64,000 nt of DNA from Prescottella equi (lineage in GTDB: Bacteria > Actinomycetota > Actinomycetes > Mycobacteriales > Mycobacteriaceae). The notes beneath the pieces are model-generated. The model was not told the origin of the DNA. It saw only the letters and a program-made list of their open reading frames with translations, and searched no databases. The first letter of the stretch is position 1. Each line of letters begins with the position of its first letter. Shown here piece after piece: positions 16,132-25,339 of this stretch. The position numbers and the translations under genes are program-made. Where the stretch lies: positions 310,001-374,000 of the forward strand of contig NZ_JAIVAH010000013.1 in the NCBI RefSeq assembly GCF_020171745.1, written 5' to 3'.

Positions 16132-19100
16132 TCACGCCCGCAATCGGAAGCCGCGCGGCGTCGCCGAGAAGCCCACCTCGGTGAGTAGCGGCGCGAAGTC
16201 GTTGCCGTGGATCGTCGTCCCGTTCACCTTCTCGACGACGACCTTGTCGATGCCGCCGCGTTTGACGGTGGTGGCAAGGGATTCGGCGGCGGTGCGCAGG
16301 GCGCCGATGTCGTCGGTGAACGTCAGCACGGTGCGGCCGCCACGCTCGACGAACAGCACCAGGTCGCCGTCGACGAGGACCACCAGGCCGCCGGCCTTGC
16401 GTCCGGGGCGATGCTTCGGTGCATCGTCGCCGGCCATCGACGGCGGCCACGGCAGTGCCGCGCCGTACGGGTTGGCGGGATCGGACGCCGCGAGCGTCAC
16501 GGCGGGCGACGCCGCGTGCCGGCCCTCGATCGAGTCGCTGTAGGTCCGCAGGCGGTCGACCACGTCCGGTGTGGAGAACTGCGCACCGCCGAGGGTGTCG
16601 ACGAAGTAGCCGCGGCGGCAGCGTCCGCCGTCCTCGAAGGCGGTGAGTACCTTGTACATCGACGCGAACCCGCCGGGCACCTCCTCGGCGACCACGGCAC
16701 CGCGGGTGACGACGCCGTACCGCTCGAGCAGCAGGTCCGCGGTGGCGTGGGCGCGCAGCGTGGGGTCGACCTCCGGTTCGGGCAGCAGCGACCAGCGCCC
16801 ACCCGCGGTGGGCGGACCGCTGCGGGTGGGCATCGTGGGACGCCCGAGTCGGCGGTAGGCGTGCGCGCGGGGTGCGCGGCGCGGGGTGCGGTGACTCGGG
16901 GTGGCGCGCGAGGTGTCGGACAGCAGCGCCCGCAGCGGGGCAAGGGTGTCGTTCCCGACGTACCCGGCCCACACCAGGTCCCACAGGGCGGCGGTGAGTG
17001 CCGTGTCATCTGTCGCGCCCAGGGTGTCCGACAGCTGCCGGAAGAAGTACGCGCCGCCGCCCGCGAGGGTGTCGAGGATGCTGCGATGTACGTCCGTGAG
17101 GTCGATCTCGACCGGGGGCGCGAGTGTCAGCGGAGACGAATCGGCCAGGTGCAGGCTCACCCACCCGTCCTTGCCGGAGATCTGCCCGGCACCCGACCAC
17201 AGCACCTCGCCGGTGGTGGTGAGCTCGTCGAGCATTGCGGGGGAGTAGTCGCGCACCCGTGAGCCGAGGATCAGCGACTCGAGCGCGGACGCGGGAATCG
17301 GCACGCCCGCAAGCTGTTCCACGACCGTCACGACGCCGTCGAGCCCACGCAGCGAGCCGCCGACGTGCTGCCAGCTCGGCAGGAAGCGCCCCAGCGTCGC
17401 GGTGCTGACCGGTTCGACCTCCTCGCGTGCCGCCGCCAGCGACCGTCGTCGCAGGCGACGCAGCACCTCGGCGTCGCACCACTCGCTGCCGGACGCGCCG
17501 GGCCGGAACTCGCCCTCGACGATGCGTTTCTCGTTTGCCAGTCGCGCCAGCACGTCGCGGGCGACGGCGGATCCGATCCCGAAGCGCTCCGCAGCCTCCG
17601 ACACCGTGAACGGTCCGTGCGTGCGGGCGTACCGGCCGAGCAGGTCGCCGAGCGGATCGTCGACGGGTTCGATGAATGCGGCCGGGGTGCCGATCGGCAG
17701 CGGCACGCCGAGACCGTCGCGCAGGCGGGCGGCGTCCTCGATCGCCGTCCACCACTGGCGTCCGGCGAACGAGACGTGCAGCGCGCGGCGGTGCGCGACG
17801 AGTTCGTCGAGCCACGGCACCGGGTCGGCGGTGGCACGCTCCGTCGCCTCCTCGGTGGTGAGCGGGCCGAGCAGGCGGAGCAGGTCGGCCATGCCTTCCA
17901 TGTCCCTGACCTTGCGGTCCGGTTCCAGCCGCTGCAGTTCCCGTTCGGCCTTCGCGATGACGTCGGCGTCGAGCAGTTCGCGCAACTCCACCCGGCCGAG
18001 CAGTTCCGCGAGGAGCGTCGAGTCGAGCGAGAGCGCGGCTGCGCGGCGTTCGGCGAGCGGGCTGTCGCCCTCGTACATGAACGCGCCCACGTAATCGAAG
18101 AGCAGCGCGTTCGCGAACGGTGACGGGGTCGCGGTCTCGACCTCGACCATCCGGATCTGGCGGCGGGCGATGCGGCCGAACAGGTCCCGCAGCGCGGGCA
18201 GGTCGTAGACGTCCTGCAGGCATTCGCGCACCGTCTCGAGCAGGATCGGGAACGTCGGGAACTTGCGGGCGACGTCGAGCAACTGAGCGGACCGCTGCCG
18301 CTGCTGCCACAGCGGCGCGCGCTTGCCGGGGGTGCGGCGGGGCAACAGCAGTGCGCGCGCGGCACATTCACGGAACCGGGACGCGAACAGCGCCGAGCCG
18401 CCCACCTCATCGGTAACGATGTCCTCGATCTCGTCCCGCTCGAACGCGAACAGTTCCGCGCCGGGCGGGGTGTCCTCGGTGTCGGGCAGACGCACGATGA
18501 TGCCGTCGTCGGATGCGGTGGGGGCGGCGTCCACGCCGAACCGTTCCCGCAGGCGCGCCCCGATCGCGAGCGCCCACGGCGCGTGCACGCGCAGTCCGTA
18601 CGGCGAGTGCAGTACCAGGCGCCAGTCGCCGAGTTCGTCGCGGAAGCGTTCCACGACGAGCGTGCGGTCGGTGGGCACCCGTCCGGTGGCCTGCTGTTGG
18701 TCCGTGATCAGCGCCGCCAGGTTGGTGGTGGCGTTGGTGTCGAGTCCCGCGGCGACGCAGCGGGCCGTCACCTCGTCCGGGGTGCTGGACGACAGTTCGC
18801 GCAGGAATCCGCCGAGTGCCTCGCCGAGTTCGGCGGGGCGGCCCAGACCGTCACCGTGCCAGAACGGCAGCCGTCCGGGCAGGCCGTACGCGGGACTGAC
18901 GAGGACCCGGTCGAAGGTGATCTCCTCGATCCGCCAACTGGTGGCGCCGAGCGCGAACACGTCACCGACCCGGGACTCGTAGACCATTTCCTCGTCGAGT
19001 TCGCCGACCCGCGACTGGCGCTCGCCGACCATGTATACGGCGAACAGGCCGCGGTCGGGGATCGCGCCACCCGAGGTCACGGCCAGGCGTTGCGACCCGG

Positions 19101-20670
19101 GCCGGCCGGTGAGGGTGCCGCCGTCGCGGTCCCACACCACGCGGGGGCGCAGTTCGGCGAACTCGTCGGACGGGTAGCGGCCGGCCAGCAGGTCGAGGGT
19201 CGACTCGTACGCCGAGCGGGGCAGCGTCGCAAACGATCCGCTGCGCCGGACGACGTCGAACCACTGCTCCACGTCGAGCGGTTCGAGAGCGGTGGCGGCG
19301 ACGGTCTGCTGCGCCAGGATGTCGAGCGGGTTGGCGGGAATCTCCAGCGCCTCGATCTTGCCGTTGGTCATTCGTTCGACGGTGACGGCGCAGTGGATCA
19401 GGTCGGTGCGGTGTTTGGGGAACAGCACGCCGCGGGAGATCTCGCCCACCTGGTGTCCGGCGCGGCCGACGCGCTGCAGACCGCTGGCGACCGACGGAGG
19501 CGCCTCCACCTGCACGACGAGATCGACTGCACCCATGTCGATTCCGAGCTCGAGGCTGCTCGTGGCGACGACGCAGCGCAGGCGCCCCGACTTGAGGTCG
19601 TCCTCGATGATCGCCCGCTGATCCTTGCTGACCGAGCCGTGGTGGGCCCGCGCCAGCAGCGGATCGGCGCCGTAGTTGACCTCGGTGGGGGCGCCGATCT
19701 GTGCGGGCGGCTTGCCCTGTTTGTCGACGGTGCCGCCGAGACGTTCGGCGTAGATCTCGTTGAGCCGGGCGGTGAGCTTCTCGGCGAGCCGACGCGAGTT
19801 CGCGAACACGATCGACGAGCGGTGCTCGAGGATCAGATCCACGATCTGCTCCTCGACGTGCGGCCAGATAGACCCCGCCTGCGGGGTCGGCGACATCGAT
19901 TCCGGATCCGGCTCGGAGACACCGAGTTCGGTCATGTCCTCGACCGGCACCCGCACCGTGAGATCGAACGTCTTGGCCGCGGGCGGCGCCACGATGCGGA
20001 TCGGCGCGGAACCAGCGAGGAACCGGCCCACCTCCTCGTGCGGGCGCACCGTCGCCGACAGTCCGATCCGCTGGACCGGCCGCTCGCGCAGCATGTCGAG
20101 GCGTTCGAGTGACAGCGCCAGGTGCGCGCCGCGCTTGGTGCCGGCGACCGCGTGCACTTCGTCGACGATCACCGTCTCCACCCCGGCGAGGGTCTCCCGG
20201 GCCGACGACGTCAGCATCAGGAACAGCGACTCGGGGGTGGTGATGAGGATGTCGGGTGGCGTCTTGATCAGCTTGCGTCGTTCGCCGGTGGGGGTGTCGC
20301 CGGAGCGGACGCCGACCCGGATCTCGGGCGGTTCGAACCCCAGGCGCTTGGCGGTCTGGGTGATCCCGACCAGCGGGGCGCGCAGGTTGCGCTCGACATC
20401 CACGCCCAGGGCCTTGAGCGGCGAGATGTAGAGAACCTTCGTCGTGCGTTTCTCGTCGGCTTCCCCGGCCGACGCCAGCCGATCCAGCGCCCACAGGAAC
20501 GCCGACAGCGTCTTGCCGGATCCGGTGGGCGCGACGACGAGCGTGTGCGCCCCGCTCGCGATCGACTCCCACGCGCCCAGCTGTGCCGCGGTGGGGGCGT
20601 CGAAGGCACCGTCGAACCACTCCCGGGTGGGCGCGGAGAAACGGTCGAGGACGGCGTCCATGCGGTCCAT
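16132..20670 (-). CDS. lhr: Lhr-type ATP-dependent DNA helicase
   Basis: A 1512-residue superfamily 2 helicase matching the size of mycobacterial Lhr. Walker A APTGSGKT at 47-54, TTPESL, DEVH box at 170-173, SATVRP at 205-210, then domain 2 with VFANSRRLAEKL, ARAHHGSVSKDQR, TSSLELGIDMG and QRVGRAGHQ. The long C-terminal part includes winged-helix and Lhr-CTD regions that form the oligomer and DNA clamp. It is a 3'-5' single-strand translocase in the mutagen response. The start ATG follows GGCAGG; two Met codons nine bases apart are possible. Transcribed with nei and divergent from the Dcu-type carrier. Confidence 0.95.
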   Translation of the reverse strand: MDRMDAVLDRFSAPTREWFDGAFDAPTAAQLGAWESIASGAHTLVVAPTGSGKTLSAFLWALDRLASAGEADEKRTTKVLYISPLKALGVDVERNLRAPLVGITQTAKRLGFEPPEIRVGVRSGDTPTGERRKLIKTPPDILITTPESLFLMLTSSARETLAGVETVIVDEVHAVAGTKRGAHLALSLERLDMLRERPVQRIGLSATVRPHEEVGRFLAGSAPIRIVAPPAAKTFDLTVRVPVEDMTELGVSEPDPESMSPTPQAGSIWPHVEEQIVDLILEHRSSIVFANSRRLAEKLTARLNEIYAERLGGTVDKQGKPPAQIGAPTEVNYGADPLLARAHHGSVSKDQRAIIEDDLKSGRLRCVVATSSLELGIDMGAVDLVVQVEAPPSVASGLQRVGRAGHQVGEISRGVLFPKHRTDLIHCAVTVERMTNGKIEALEIPANPLDILAQQTVAATALEPLDVEQWFDVVRRSGSFATLPRSAYESTLDLLAGRYPSDEFAELRPRVVWDRDGGTLTGRPGSQRLAVTSGGAIPDRGLFAVYMVGERQSRVGELDEEMVYESRVGDVFALGATSWRIEEITFDRVLVSPAYGLPGRLPFWHGDGLGRPAELGEALGGFLRELSSSTPDEVTARCVAAGLDTNATTNLAALITDQQQATGRVPTDRTLVVERFRDELGDWRLVLHSPYGLRVHAPWALAIGARLRERFGVDAAPTASDDGIIVRLPDTEDTPPGAELFAFERDEIEDIVTDEVGGSALFASRFRECAARALLLPRRTPGKRAPLWQQRQRSAQLLDVARKFPTFPILLETVRECLQDVYDLPALRDLFGRIARRQIRMVEVETATPSPFANALLFDYVGAFMYEGDSPLAERRAAALSLDSTLLAELLGRVELRELLDADVIAKAERELQRLEPDRKVRDMEGMADLLRLLGPLTTEEATERATADPVPWLDELVAHRRALHVSFAGRQWWTAIEDAARLRDGLGVPLPIGTPAAFIEPVDDPLGDLLGRYARTHGPFTVSEAAERFGIGSAVARDVLARLANEKRIVEGEFRPGASGSEWCDAEVLRRLRRRSLAAAREEVEPVSTATLGRFLPSWQHVGGSLRGLDGVVTVVEQLAGVPIPASALESLILGSRVRDYSPAMLDELTTTGEVLWSGAGQISGKDGWVSLHLADSSPLTLAPPVEIDLTDVHRSILDTLAGGGAYFFRQLSDTLGATDDTALTAALWDLVWAGYVGNDTLAPLRALLSDTSRATPSHRTPRRAPRAHAYRRLGRPTMPTRSGPPTAGGRWSLLPEPEVDPTLRAHATADLLLERYGVVTRGAVVAEEVPGGFASMYKVLTAFEDGGRCRRGYFVDTLGGAQFSTPDVVDRLRTYSDSIEGRHAASPAVTLAASDPANPYGAALPWPPSMAGDDAPKHRPGRKAGGLVVLVDGDLVLFVERGGRTVLTFTDDIGALRTAAESLATTVKRGGIDKVVVEKVNGTTIHGNDFAPLLTEVGFSATPRGFRLRA

Positions 20671-20746
20671 CTTGCCTGCCGGTACCGACACGTCGCCGAC
20701 AAGCGGTCCCGGGCGCCCGCGGCGTAGTAGCTTCCGGAACAAACGA

Positions 20747-20762
20747 AAGAACGATCGGTCTT
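20747..20762. promoter_or_regulatory. Candidate operator upstream of Dcu-type carrier
   Basis: AAGAACGATCGGTCTT is an inverted repeat matching its complement at 14 of 16 positions, centred on GATC, 22 bases before the carrier's start codon. No regulator gene is adjacent. Confidence 0.35.
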
Positions 20763-20784
20763 CACGAACGACGGGCGGGGTGGC

Positions 20785-22122
20785 ATGGAGACGTTGATGT
20801 TCGTGCTCGAACTCGCGGTGGTGCTCGGCGCGATCGTGATGGGCACCCGGTCGAGTGGTGTGGCGCTGGGGCTGTGGGGCGGCGCGGGCGTGGCCGTGCT
20901 CGTGTTCGTCTTCGGGGAGGACGTCGGTACGCCACCGGTCGATGCCCTGCTCATCATCCTGTCGGTGGTGCTGGCGTCGTCGATGATGCAGGTCGCGGGT
21001 GGCATCGACTGGATGGTGACGATCGCGGCACGACTCATCTCGCGGCGGCCGAAGCAGATCACGCTGATTGCGCCGCTGGTGGCGTTCCTGTTCTCGGTGG
21101 GTGCCGGGACGTCGAACATCCTGTACCCGCTGCTGCCGGTGATCTACGACCTGTCGTATCGCAACGGTGTGCGGCCGTCTCGGCCGCTGTCGCTGTCCGT
21201 CGTGGCGACCGGTGTGGCGCTCGCGTGCAGCCCGGTGTCGGCAGCGATGGCGGCGATGGTGACGCTCACCGACGTCTCGCCGTACGACTTCGAACTGATC
21301 GACATCATCAAGATCACGCTGCCGGCCGCGATCATCGGCATCGTGCTCTCGTCGTTCGTCGTCAACAAGCTCGGCAAGGAGTTGCGTGACGACCCGGAGG
21401 TGCAGGAACGGATCCGGTCCGGTCAACTCGAGGCGGCCGGGGTCGGTGGGCCGGGCGCGCTGAAGCTCGAATCGACAACCAGCGGCCGCAATGCCGCGCT
21501 GATCTTCCTCGCCGGAGTCGCCGCGATCGTCGTGTTCGGTCTGTTCAAGGGGATTCGACCGGACGCGGCCGACGGCTCACCGCTGGGTATGACCCCGATC
21601 ATCGAGATGATCATGTTCCTGGTCGGCACCCTCATCCTCCTGGTGTCGCGGCCGGACGTGAGTGCGGTGCCGGCCGCGTCCGTGTTCCGCGCCGGCATGG
21701 TGTCGGCGATCGCGCTGTTCGGGCTCGCATGGCTCACCGACACGTTCATCACTGCGCACAGCGAGACGATCACGAACACAGTCGGCGACTGGGTGCACGC
21801 AGCGCCGTGGATCTTCGCGCTCGGTGTGTTCTTCGTGTGTGTGCTGACCACCAGCCAATCGACCGCGACCAGGACCATCGTGCCGATCGGACTGGCGGCA
21901 GGGATCGCCCCGGGTGTGCTCAGCGGCATGTGGGCGGGCGCGTTCGCCGGCGTGTACCTGTTGCCCACCAACGGCTCCCAGATCGCGGCCGCGAACTTCG
22001 ACCTCTCGGGAACCACCAAGCTCGGGACCAAGCTCGTCGACCACTCGTTCTTCCTGCCCACCATCGTGCTCGCGGTCACCACTGTTGCGGCAGGCGCCGG
22101 GCTGGGTGTGCTGCTGGGGTAG
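20785..22122 (+). CDS. Dcu family C4-dicarboxylate transporter
   Basis: A 445-residue polytopic inner-membrane protein of the DcuA/DcuB type, moving fumarate, succinate, malate or aspartate. About ten to twelve hydrophobic segments are visible. Family blocks include ALLIILSVVLASSMMQVAGGIDWMV, RRPKQITLIAPLVAF, RPSRPLSLSVVATGVALACSPVSAAM and the C-terminal ATRTIVPIGLAAG. The DcuB GTGHT region reads GTSNILYPLLPV here, so substrate range may differ. It is unusual to find a Dcu carrier, typical of anaerobic fumarate respiration, in an aerobic actinobacterium. A GGGG ribosome site precedes the ATG; a membrane-protein gene follows 14 bases later. Confidence 0.88.
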   Translation: METLMFVLELAVVLGAIVMGTRSSGVALGLWGGAGVAVLVFVFGEDVGTPPVDALLIILSVVLASSMMQVAGGIDWMVTIAARLISRRPKQITLIAPLVAFLFSVGAGTSNILYPLLPVIYDLSYRNGVRPSRPLSLSVVATGVALACSPVSAAMAAMVTLTDVSPYDFELIDIIKITLPAAIIGIVLSSFVVNKLGKELRDDPEVQERIRSGQLEAAGVGGPGALKLESTTSGRNAALIFLAGVAAIVVFGLFKGIRPDAADGSPLGMTPIIEMIMFLVGTLILLVSRPDVSAVPAASVFRAGMVSAIALFGLAWLTDTFITAHSETITNTVGDWVHAAPWIFALGVFFVCVLTTSQSTATRTIVPIGLAAGIAPGVLSGMWAGAFAGVYLLPTNGSQIAAANFDLSGTTKLGTKLVDHSFFLPTIVLAVTTVAAGAGLGVLLG

Positions 22123-22136
22123 TGCACGATAGGCGC

Positions 22137-22688
22137 ATGGCGCAATCCGGGGACGAGCCGAGTGGCGATGCCGCACAGACCGATCGACTGACGCCGCTGC
22201 TGATCGTGTACGGACTGATCGCGGGATTGTTCGGTGCCGCCTGCTGGCTGTACGTGCGCGGTCCGCGTCCGACCGTCGACCCCTCTGCGGTGCCGGGAGT
22301 GTGGACCTGGACGATCGTCGGCGCCGAATCAGCGCCGCCCCAGCTTCCCGCGTTCTTGATCGGGTCGCTTCTGGGCGTCCTCGCCGGCTACTTCGGCGCC
22401 CAGTCGTTGAAGTCGCTCGGCTTCTTCCTGAAGCGCGGTGCCAGAGGCCCGGTGCGGAGCGTTCTGGTCCTGTTCGGCGTCCTGGGGCTGCTCGTGGGGT
22501 TTGCGTCGTACGCGAATCTTGCGGTCAATTCCCCTCGCCGGGTTTTCACGTCCGACACCGTGCAGCCGCTGATCATCGACGCCGACCCGATCTGGTTGAC
22601 GATTCCCGGCGTCGCCCTGGCTGGATCGCTGTTGTTCGGGCTGCTGATCTCGTTGCGGTGGCGGCTCGTCCGCACTCGTCCTTGGTGA
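22137..22688 (+). CDS. Membrane protein, unknown
   Basis: A 183-residue protein with an acidic cytosolic N-tail and four hydrophobic segments (about 20-40, 68-88, 103-123, 150-172). The extracytoplasmic loop between the first two includes a WTWTIVGAESAPP stretch. I do not recognise a family. It begins 14 bases after the Dcu-type carrier stop and may be co-transcribed with it; no clear ribosome site is seen. Confidence 0.7.
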   Translation: MAQSGDEPSGDAAQTDRLTPLLIVYGLIAGLFGAACWLYVRGPRPTVDPSAVPGVWTWTIVGAESAPPQLPAFLIGSLLGVLAGYFGAQSLKSLGFFLKRGARGPVRSVLVLFGVLGLLVGFASYANLAVNSPRRVFTSDTVQPLIIDADPIWLTIPGVALAGSLLFGLLISLRWRLVRTRPW

Positions 22689-22712
22689 GGCGCGCAGGCA
22701 CTGGTTGATCCG

Positions 22713-23807
22713 CTACCTCGCGCGGTAGAGATCCCAGCTCGCCCTGCACGCGTGGGCGAGGCGGTCGATTCGGTCGGAATCGGCGGCAGGCCAGTCGACG
22801 CCCGGTTCCATCAGTTCCGCGGTGGCCCGAGCGCCGAGCAGGAACTCGCGGCGGAACTCGGCCTGTACCGCGCTGAGTACGACGCCGGCTGCCGCCGCGG
22901 CCGGGCGCACGGCGTCGAAGCGGGCGCCCGCCGCGATGATCTCCTGGCTGCCGAGGTACGGCTGGTTGAGCAGCACCGCGTCCGGATCGGTCGTGAAGTC
23001 CGCAAAGCCCTTGTGATGCCCCTGCGCGAGCATCCGAATCCGGTTCGGGTCCATCGTGACCGGATTGCCGCCTCTCGGATTGCCCTCGTGGTCTCCGCGA
23101 TTCGACAGCGCGACGACGTCGGGCAACAGGTCTGTATCGGGGCGCGGCACGTTCACGGAGCCGTCACGCCGCGTCGTGTGGTTCATGGTGTCGTGGAACG
23201 ACAGGGTCGTGAAGTCGCTGCCGCGGGTCAGGGCGAGCTCGGTCATTCGGGCGATCAGCTCGTCGCGGGTGCGTTCGTAGACACCGAGACCGCGCTCGGC
23301 GACCTCGGTGAACGTGCCGGCCAAGAGCTTCCACCCGGCGTCGTCGGTGGGTTCTCGCAGCAGTGGGAAGAACGAGAACGTGACAGGTCGGACAGCGTCG
23401 ACACCGGTGAGGTCGACCCTGTTGCCGGGACCGGCCTTTCGGACACGTGCGAACGCCTCTCGCAGCGAAGCCTCGAGATCGGCAGGGCGGGCCCGGTTGG
23501 GGTCACGGATCATCCGCGGATGCGGATTCTCGACATACACGATGCGGTGGTCGATCTCGGCCCAGCGCCGGACGATCGGACCCGTCGACATATCGGTGAA
23601 ATCGCACTGCAGACGGCGGGTGAACTCGGGCGCGAGGAACGGTGCCAACTCCTCGGGGATCGCGGATCCCGAATGCGGGCAGCTGACCAGGAGATCGGCG
23701 TCGGCCAGCGCCCTGTCGAGCGTTCGATTGTCGCGGTCTGCGTAGAACACGAGGTCGTCGGCGGTGAATTCCGTTCCGGCGGCGAGGAACAGCGGTGTGC
23801 CCGTCAT
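22713..23807 (-). CDS. N-formylglutamate amidohydrolase family protein
   Basis: A 364-residue protein whose N-terminal third matches the N-formylglutamate deformylase fold: LLVSCPHSGSAIPEEL (about 39-54), a DFTDMSTGPIVRRW block, and YVENPHPRMIRDPNR. A later TLSFHDTMNH supplies His residues likely to bind a metal. Standard enzymes are about 260-300 residues, so this one has extra C-terminal sequence. No hut genes are nearby, so a histidine-catabolic role is doubtful; a related formyl- or acyl-amino acid substrate is possible. Transcribed from a leaderless-type promoter. Confidence 0.78.
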   Translation of the reverse strand: MTGTPLFLAAGTEFTADDLVFYADRDNRTLDRALADADLLVSCPHSGSAIPEELAPFLAPEFTRRLQCDFTDMSTGPIVRRWAEIDHRIVYVENPHPRMIRDPNRARPADLEASLREAFARVRKAGPGNRVDLTGVDAVRPVTFSFFPLLREPTDDAGWKLLAGTFTEVAERGLGVYERTRDELIARMTELALTRGSDFTTLSFHDTMNHTTRRDGSVNVPRPDTDLLPDVVALSNRGDHEGNPRGGNPVTMDPNRIRMLAQGHHKGFADFTTDPDAVLLNQPYLGSQEIIAAGARFDAVRPAAAAAGVVLSAVQAEFRREFLLGARATAELMEPGVDWPAADSDRIDRLAHACRASWDLYRAR

Positions 23808-23819
23808 GCGACGACGATA
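23808..23819 (-). promoter_or_regulatory. Leaderless -10 hexamer (TATCGT)
   Basis: On the reverse strand TATCGT is followed by 6 bases and the ATG of the amidohydrolase-like gene, without a ribosome site. Confidence 0.5.
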
Positions 23820-23968
23820 GCCCCGCGTAAGGCTGTGGCGCGGTAGGGAAATGCGGTCGAACCGGACATCGTCGGACGCTGCCCGACCGGCGACGGGGTC
23901 CGTCGTCGAAGTTGGTCGAGAATCGGTCAGGAATCTCGGTTAGGCCGTACAGACCGGCCTCCACTCAC

Positions 23969-23974
23969 TAGTCT
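23969..23974 (+). promoter_or_regulatory. Candidate -10 for secreted-protein gene
   Basis: TAGTCT in a relatively A+T-rich patch about 65 bases upstream of the GTG start. It would give a leader of about 58 bases carrying the strong AAGGAGG site. The rest of 23808-24038 shows no coding signal. Confidence 0.35.
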
Positions 23975-24038
23975 AATGGATGTTCCGGACGGTCTTTGAC
24001 CAGGTCGGGGCCGTCTTCCTGCAAGGAGGGAGCTCCCC

Positions 24039-24638
24039 GTGAAACTCCACAAGACTGCGGCTGTGTCCGTACTCGCGATCGCTGCGCTCGGCGTGGCGAC
24101 CGGTACCGCCTACGCCGAGCCCGGACCGCCGCCGACTCCAGGCGCGATCCACTACCAGACGCAGATCGGCGCGAACGGCACGTCGCTCGACACCGTGCTC
24201 GACGCCGGCACCTTTCGGGTCGCCGGCAACGTCGTCGACGTCGTCGACCCGGCGGGCACGACCGTCGGCACCGTCCCGCTCACCTATCGCGTGGCCGGGG
24301 TCGACGTACCGCTGGTGCCGTCCGTCGACGGCGGCAAACTCACTCTCACACCGGCGATCCCGGCACAGGGCGTGAGTGCGTTGAACAACGTGGACGCCCG
24401 CCAGGACGCGTACTCGAACATGGTCAGTGAGATCGAGAAGGGCTGGCTTAACGGTGGCCAGATGAACGCGCAGATCGGCGCCGGTGTGGGAGCGGTCGTC
24501 GGGTGCGTGTTGTTCCTGTTCGTCGGCTGCATCCCGGGTGCGGCAATCGGCGGTGCCATCGGCGCTGCCACCGGAATCAGCAACGCCAACCCCGCGGTTC
24601 AGCCCGCGATCTTCGATTTCATCGGCACCCTCTACTGA
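24039..24638 (+). CDS. Secreted protein with C-terminal glycine-zipper segment
   Basis: A 199-residue exported protein of unknown function. A Sec signal peptide runs from MKLHKTAAVSVL to AYA with cleavage expected before EPGPPP (about residue 26/27). The middle is a beta-rich region with Val-Asp-Asp-type repeats. Residues about 147-183 form a hydrophobic, small-residue segment (IGAGVGAVVGCVLFLFVGC, then GAAIGGAIGAATG) with a Cys pair, resembling a glycine zipper that could insert in a membrane or oligomerise. Starts with GTG, with an excellent AAGGAGG site 8 bases upstream, which fixes the start and suggests strong expression. Rhodococcal relatives are likely but unnamed to me. Confidence 0.8.
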   Translation: MKLHKTAAVSVLAIAALGVATGTAYAEPGPPPTPGAIHYQTQIGANGTSLDTVLDAGTFRVAGNVVDVVDPAGTTVGTVPLTYRVAGVDVPLVPSVDGGKLTLTPAIPAQGVSALNNVDARQDAYSNMVSEIEKGWLNGGQMNAQIGAGVGAVVGCVLFLFVGCIPGAAIGGAIGAATGISNANPAVQPAIFDFIGTLY

Positions 24639-24651
24639 CAGAGCTGGACGG

Positions 24652-25278
24652 TCAGGATCCGACGCTCGCCCCTGAGTCGGGGAGGGGCGAGCCTTGGCGC
24701 AGGAGGGCGCGCAGGTTGTCGGTGACGATGCGTGCCGAGATGTCGGGGTCGATGGCGCGCTGGATCCCGAGGCCCACGCCGAGGCTGAGGATGCTGCGCG
24801 CCGCGTCGTCGGCCGGTAGCGGCAGGGCGATGCCGGTGGCCTCGGTCAGCGAATTCACCAGGGCCAGAACCATTCCGTGTGCCATCCCGAGCGCCGACGC
24901 GAGCGCGGCCTGCACCTCGGGGTCGTGCCGGCAGGCGGCGATGAACTCGAACTCGAGCATCGTCCAGCCCACGTCGCCGAGGGTGCGTTCGGCCCAGTCC
25001 TGGATGCGTTCGAGGAGTGCGTCGAGGTCGCCGTCGGCCGCCACGAGTGCCGCGACCTCCTCGAACTTCGTCGTATGGATGAGGTCCAGTACCTCGAGGC
25101 ACAACTCCTTCTTGCCGCGGAAGTTCGAGTAGACCGCGCCCTTCGAGTAGCCGGCCGTCTCGGCGACCTTCTCGAGGGATGTCACCGCGTAGCCGTCGGT
25201 GAGGAACAGGTCGCGGGCGGTGGCGAGCAGGTCCGAACGGGTGCGGGCCTGGCTTTCCGATCTGGTCAAACGTGCCAT
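24652..25278 (-). CDS. TetR family transcriptional regulator
   Basis: A 208-residue TetR repressor. N-terminal helix-turn-helix: RSDLLATARDLFLTDGY, TSLEKVAETAGYSKGAVYSNF, with KKELCLEVLD closing it (about residues 14-65). The remainder is the helical ligand domain. Divergent from the patatin-BVMO-SDR operon across 61 bases and therefore its likely regulator. A GGGGAGA site precedes the ATG. Confidence 0.9.
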   Translation of the reverse strand: MARLTRSESQARTRSDLLATARDLFLTDGYAVTSLEKVAETAGYSKGAVYSNFRGKKELCLEVLDLIHTTKFEEVAALVAADGDLDALLERIQDWAERTLGDVGWTMLEFEFIAACRHDPEVQAALASALGMAHGMVLALVNSLTEATGIALPLPADDAARSILSLGVGLGIQRAIDPDISARIVTDNLRALLRQGSPLPDSGASVGS

Positions 25279-25311
25279 GCGGTCATTCTCCCCGACGATT
25301 GGGCTACCGCG

Positions 25312-25325
25312 AGTATTTGAATGCT
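25312..25325. promoter_or_regulatory. Candidate operator of patatin-BVMO-SDR operon
   Basis: AGTATTTGAATGCT is an imperfect inverted repeat (5 of 7 positions pair per arm) lying just upstream of the -10 hexamer at 25328, where a bound repressor would block the promoter. Confidence 0.3.
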
Positions 25326-25327
25326 GC

Positions 25328-25339
25328 TAGTTTCTGGAT
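25328..25339 (+). promoter_or_regulatory. Leaderless -10 hexamer for patatin gene
   Basis: TAGTTT, 6 bases, then ATG, without a ribosome site. Confidence 0.55.

Noticed and set aside
20671-21426. N-terminal extension of Lhr by about 250 residues
   Set aside because: The extension is antisense to the Dcu-type carrier and His/Arg-rich; Lhr motifs and normal length fit the start at 20670.
22723-22738. CTACC-N6-GGTAG hairpin as a terminator
   Set aside because: Only 5 bp of stem and it lies inside the 3' end of the amidohydrolase-like gene.
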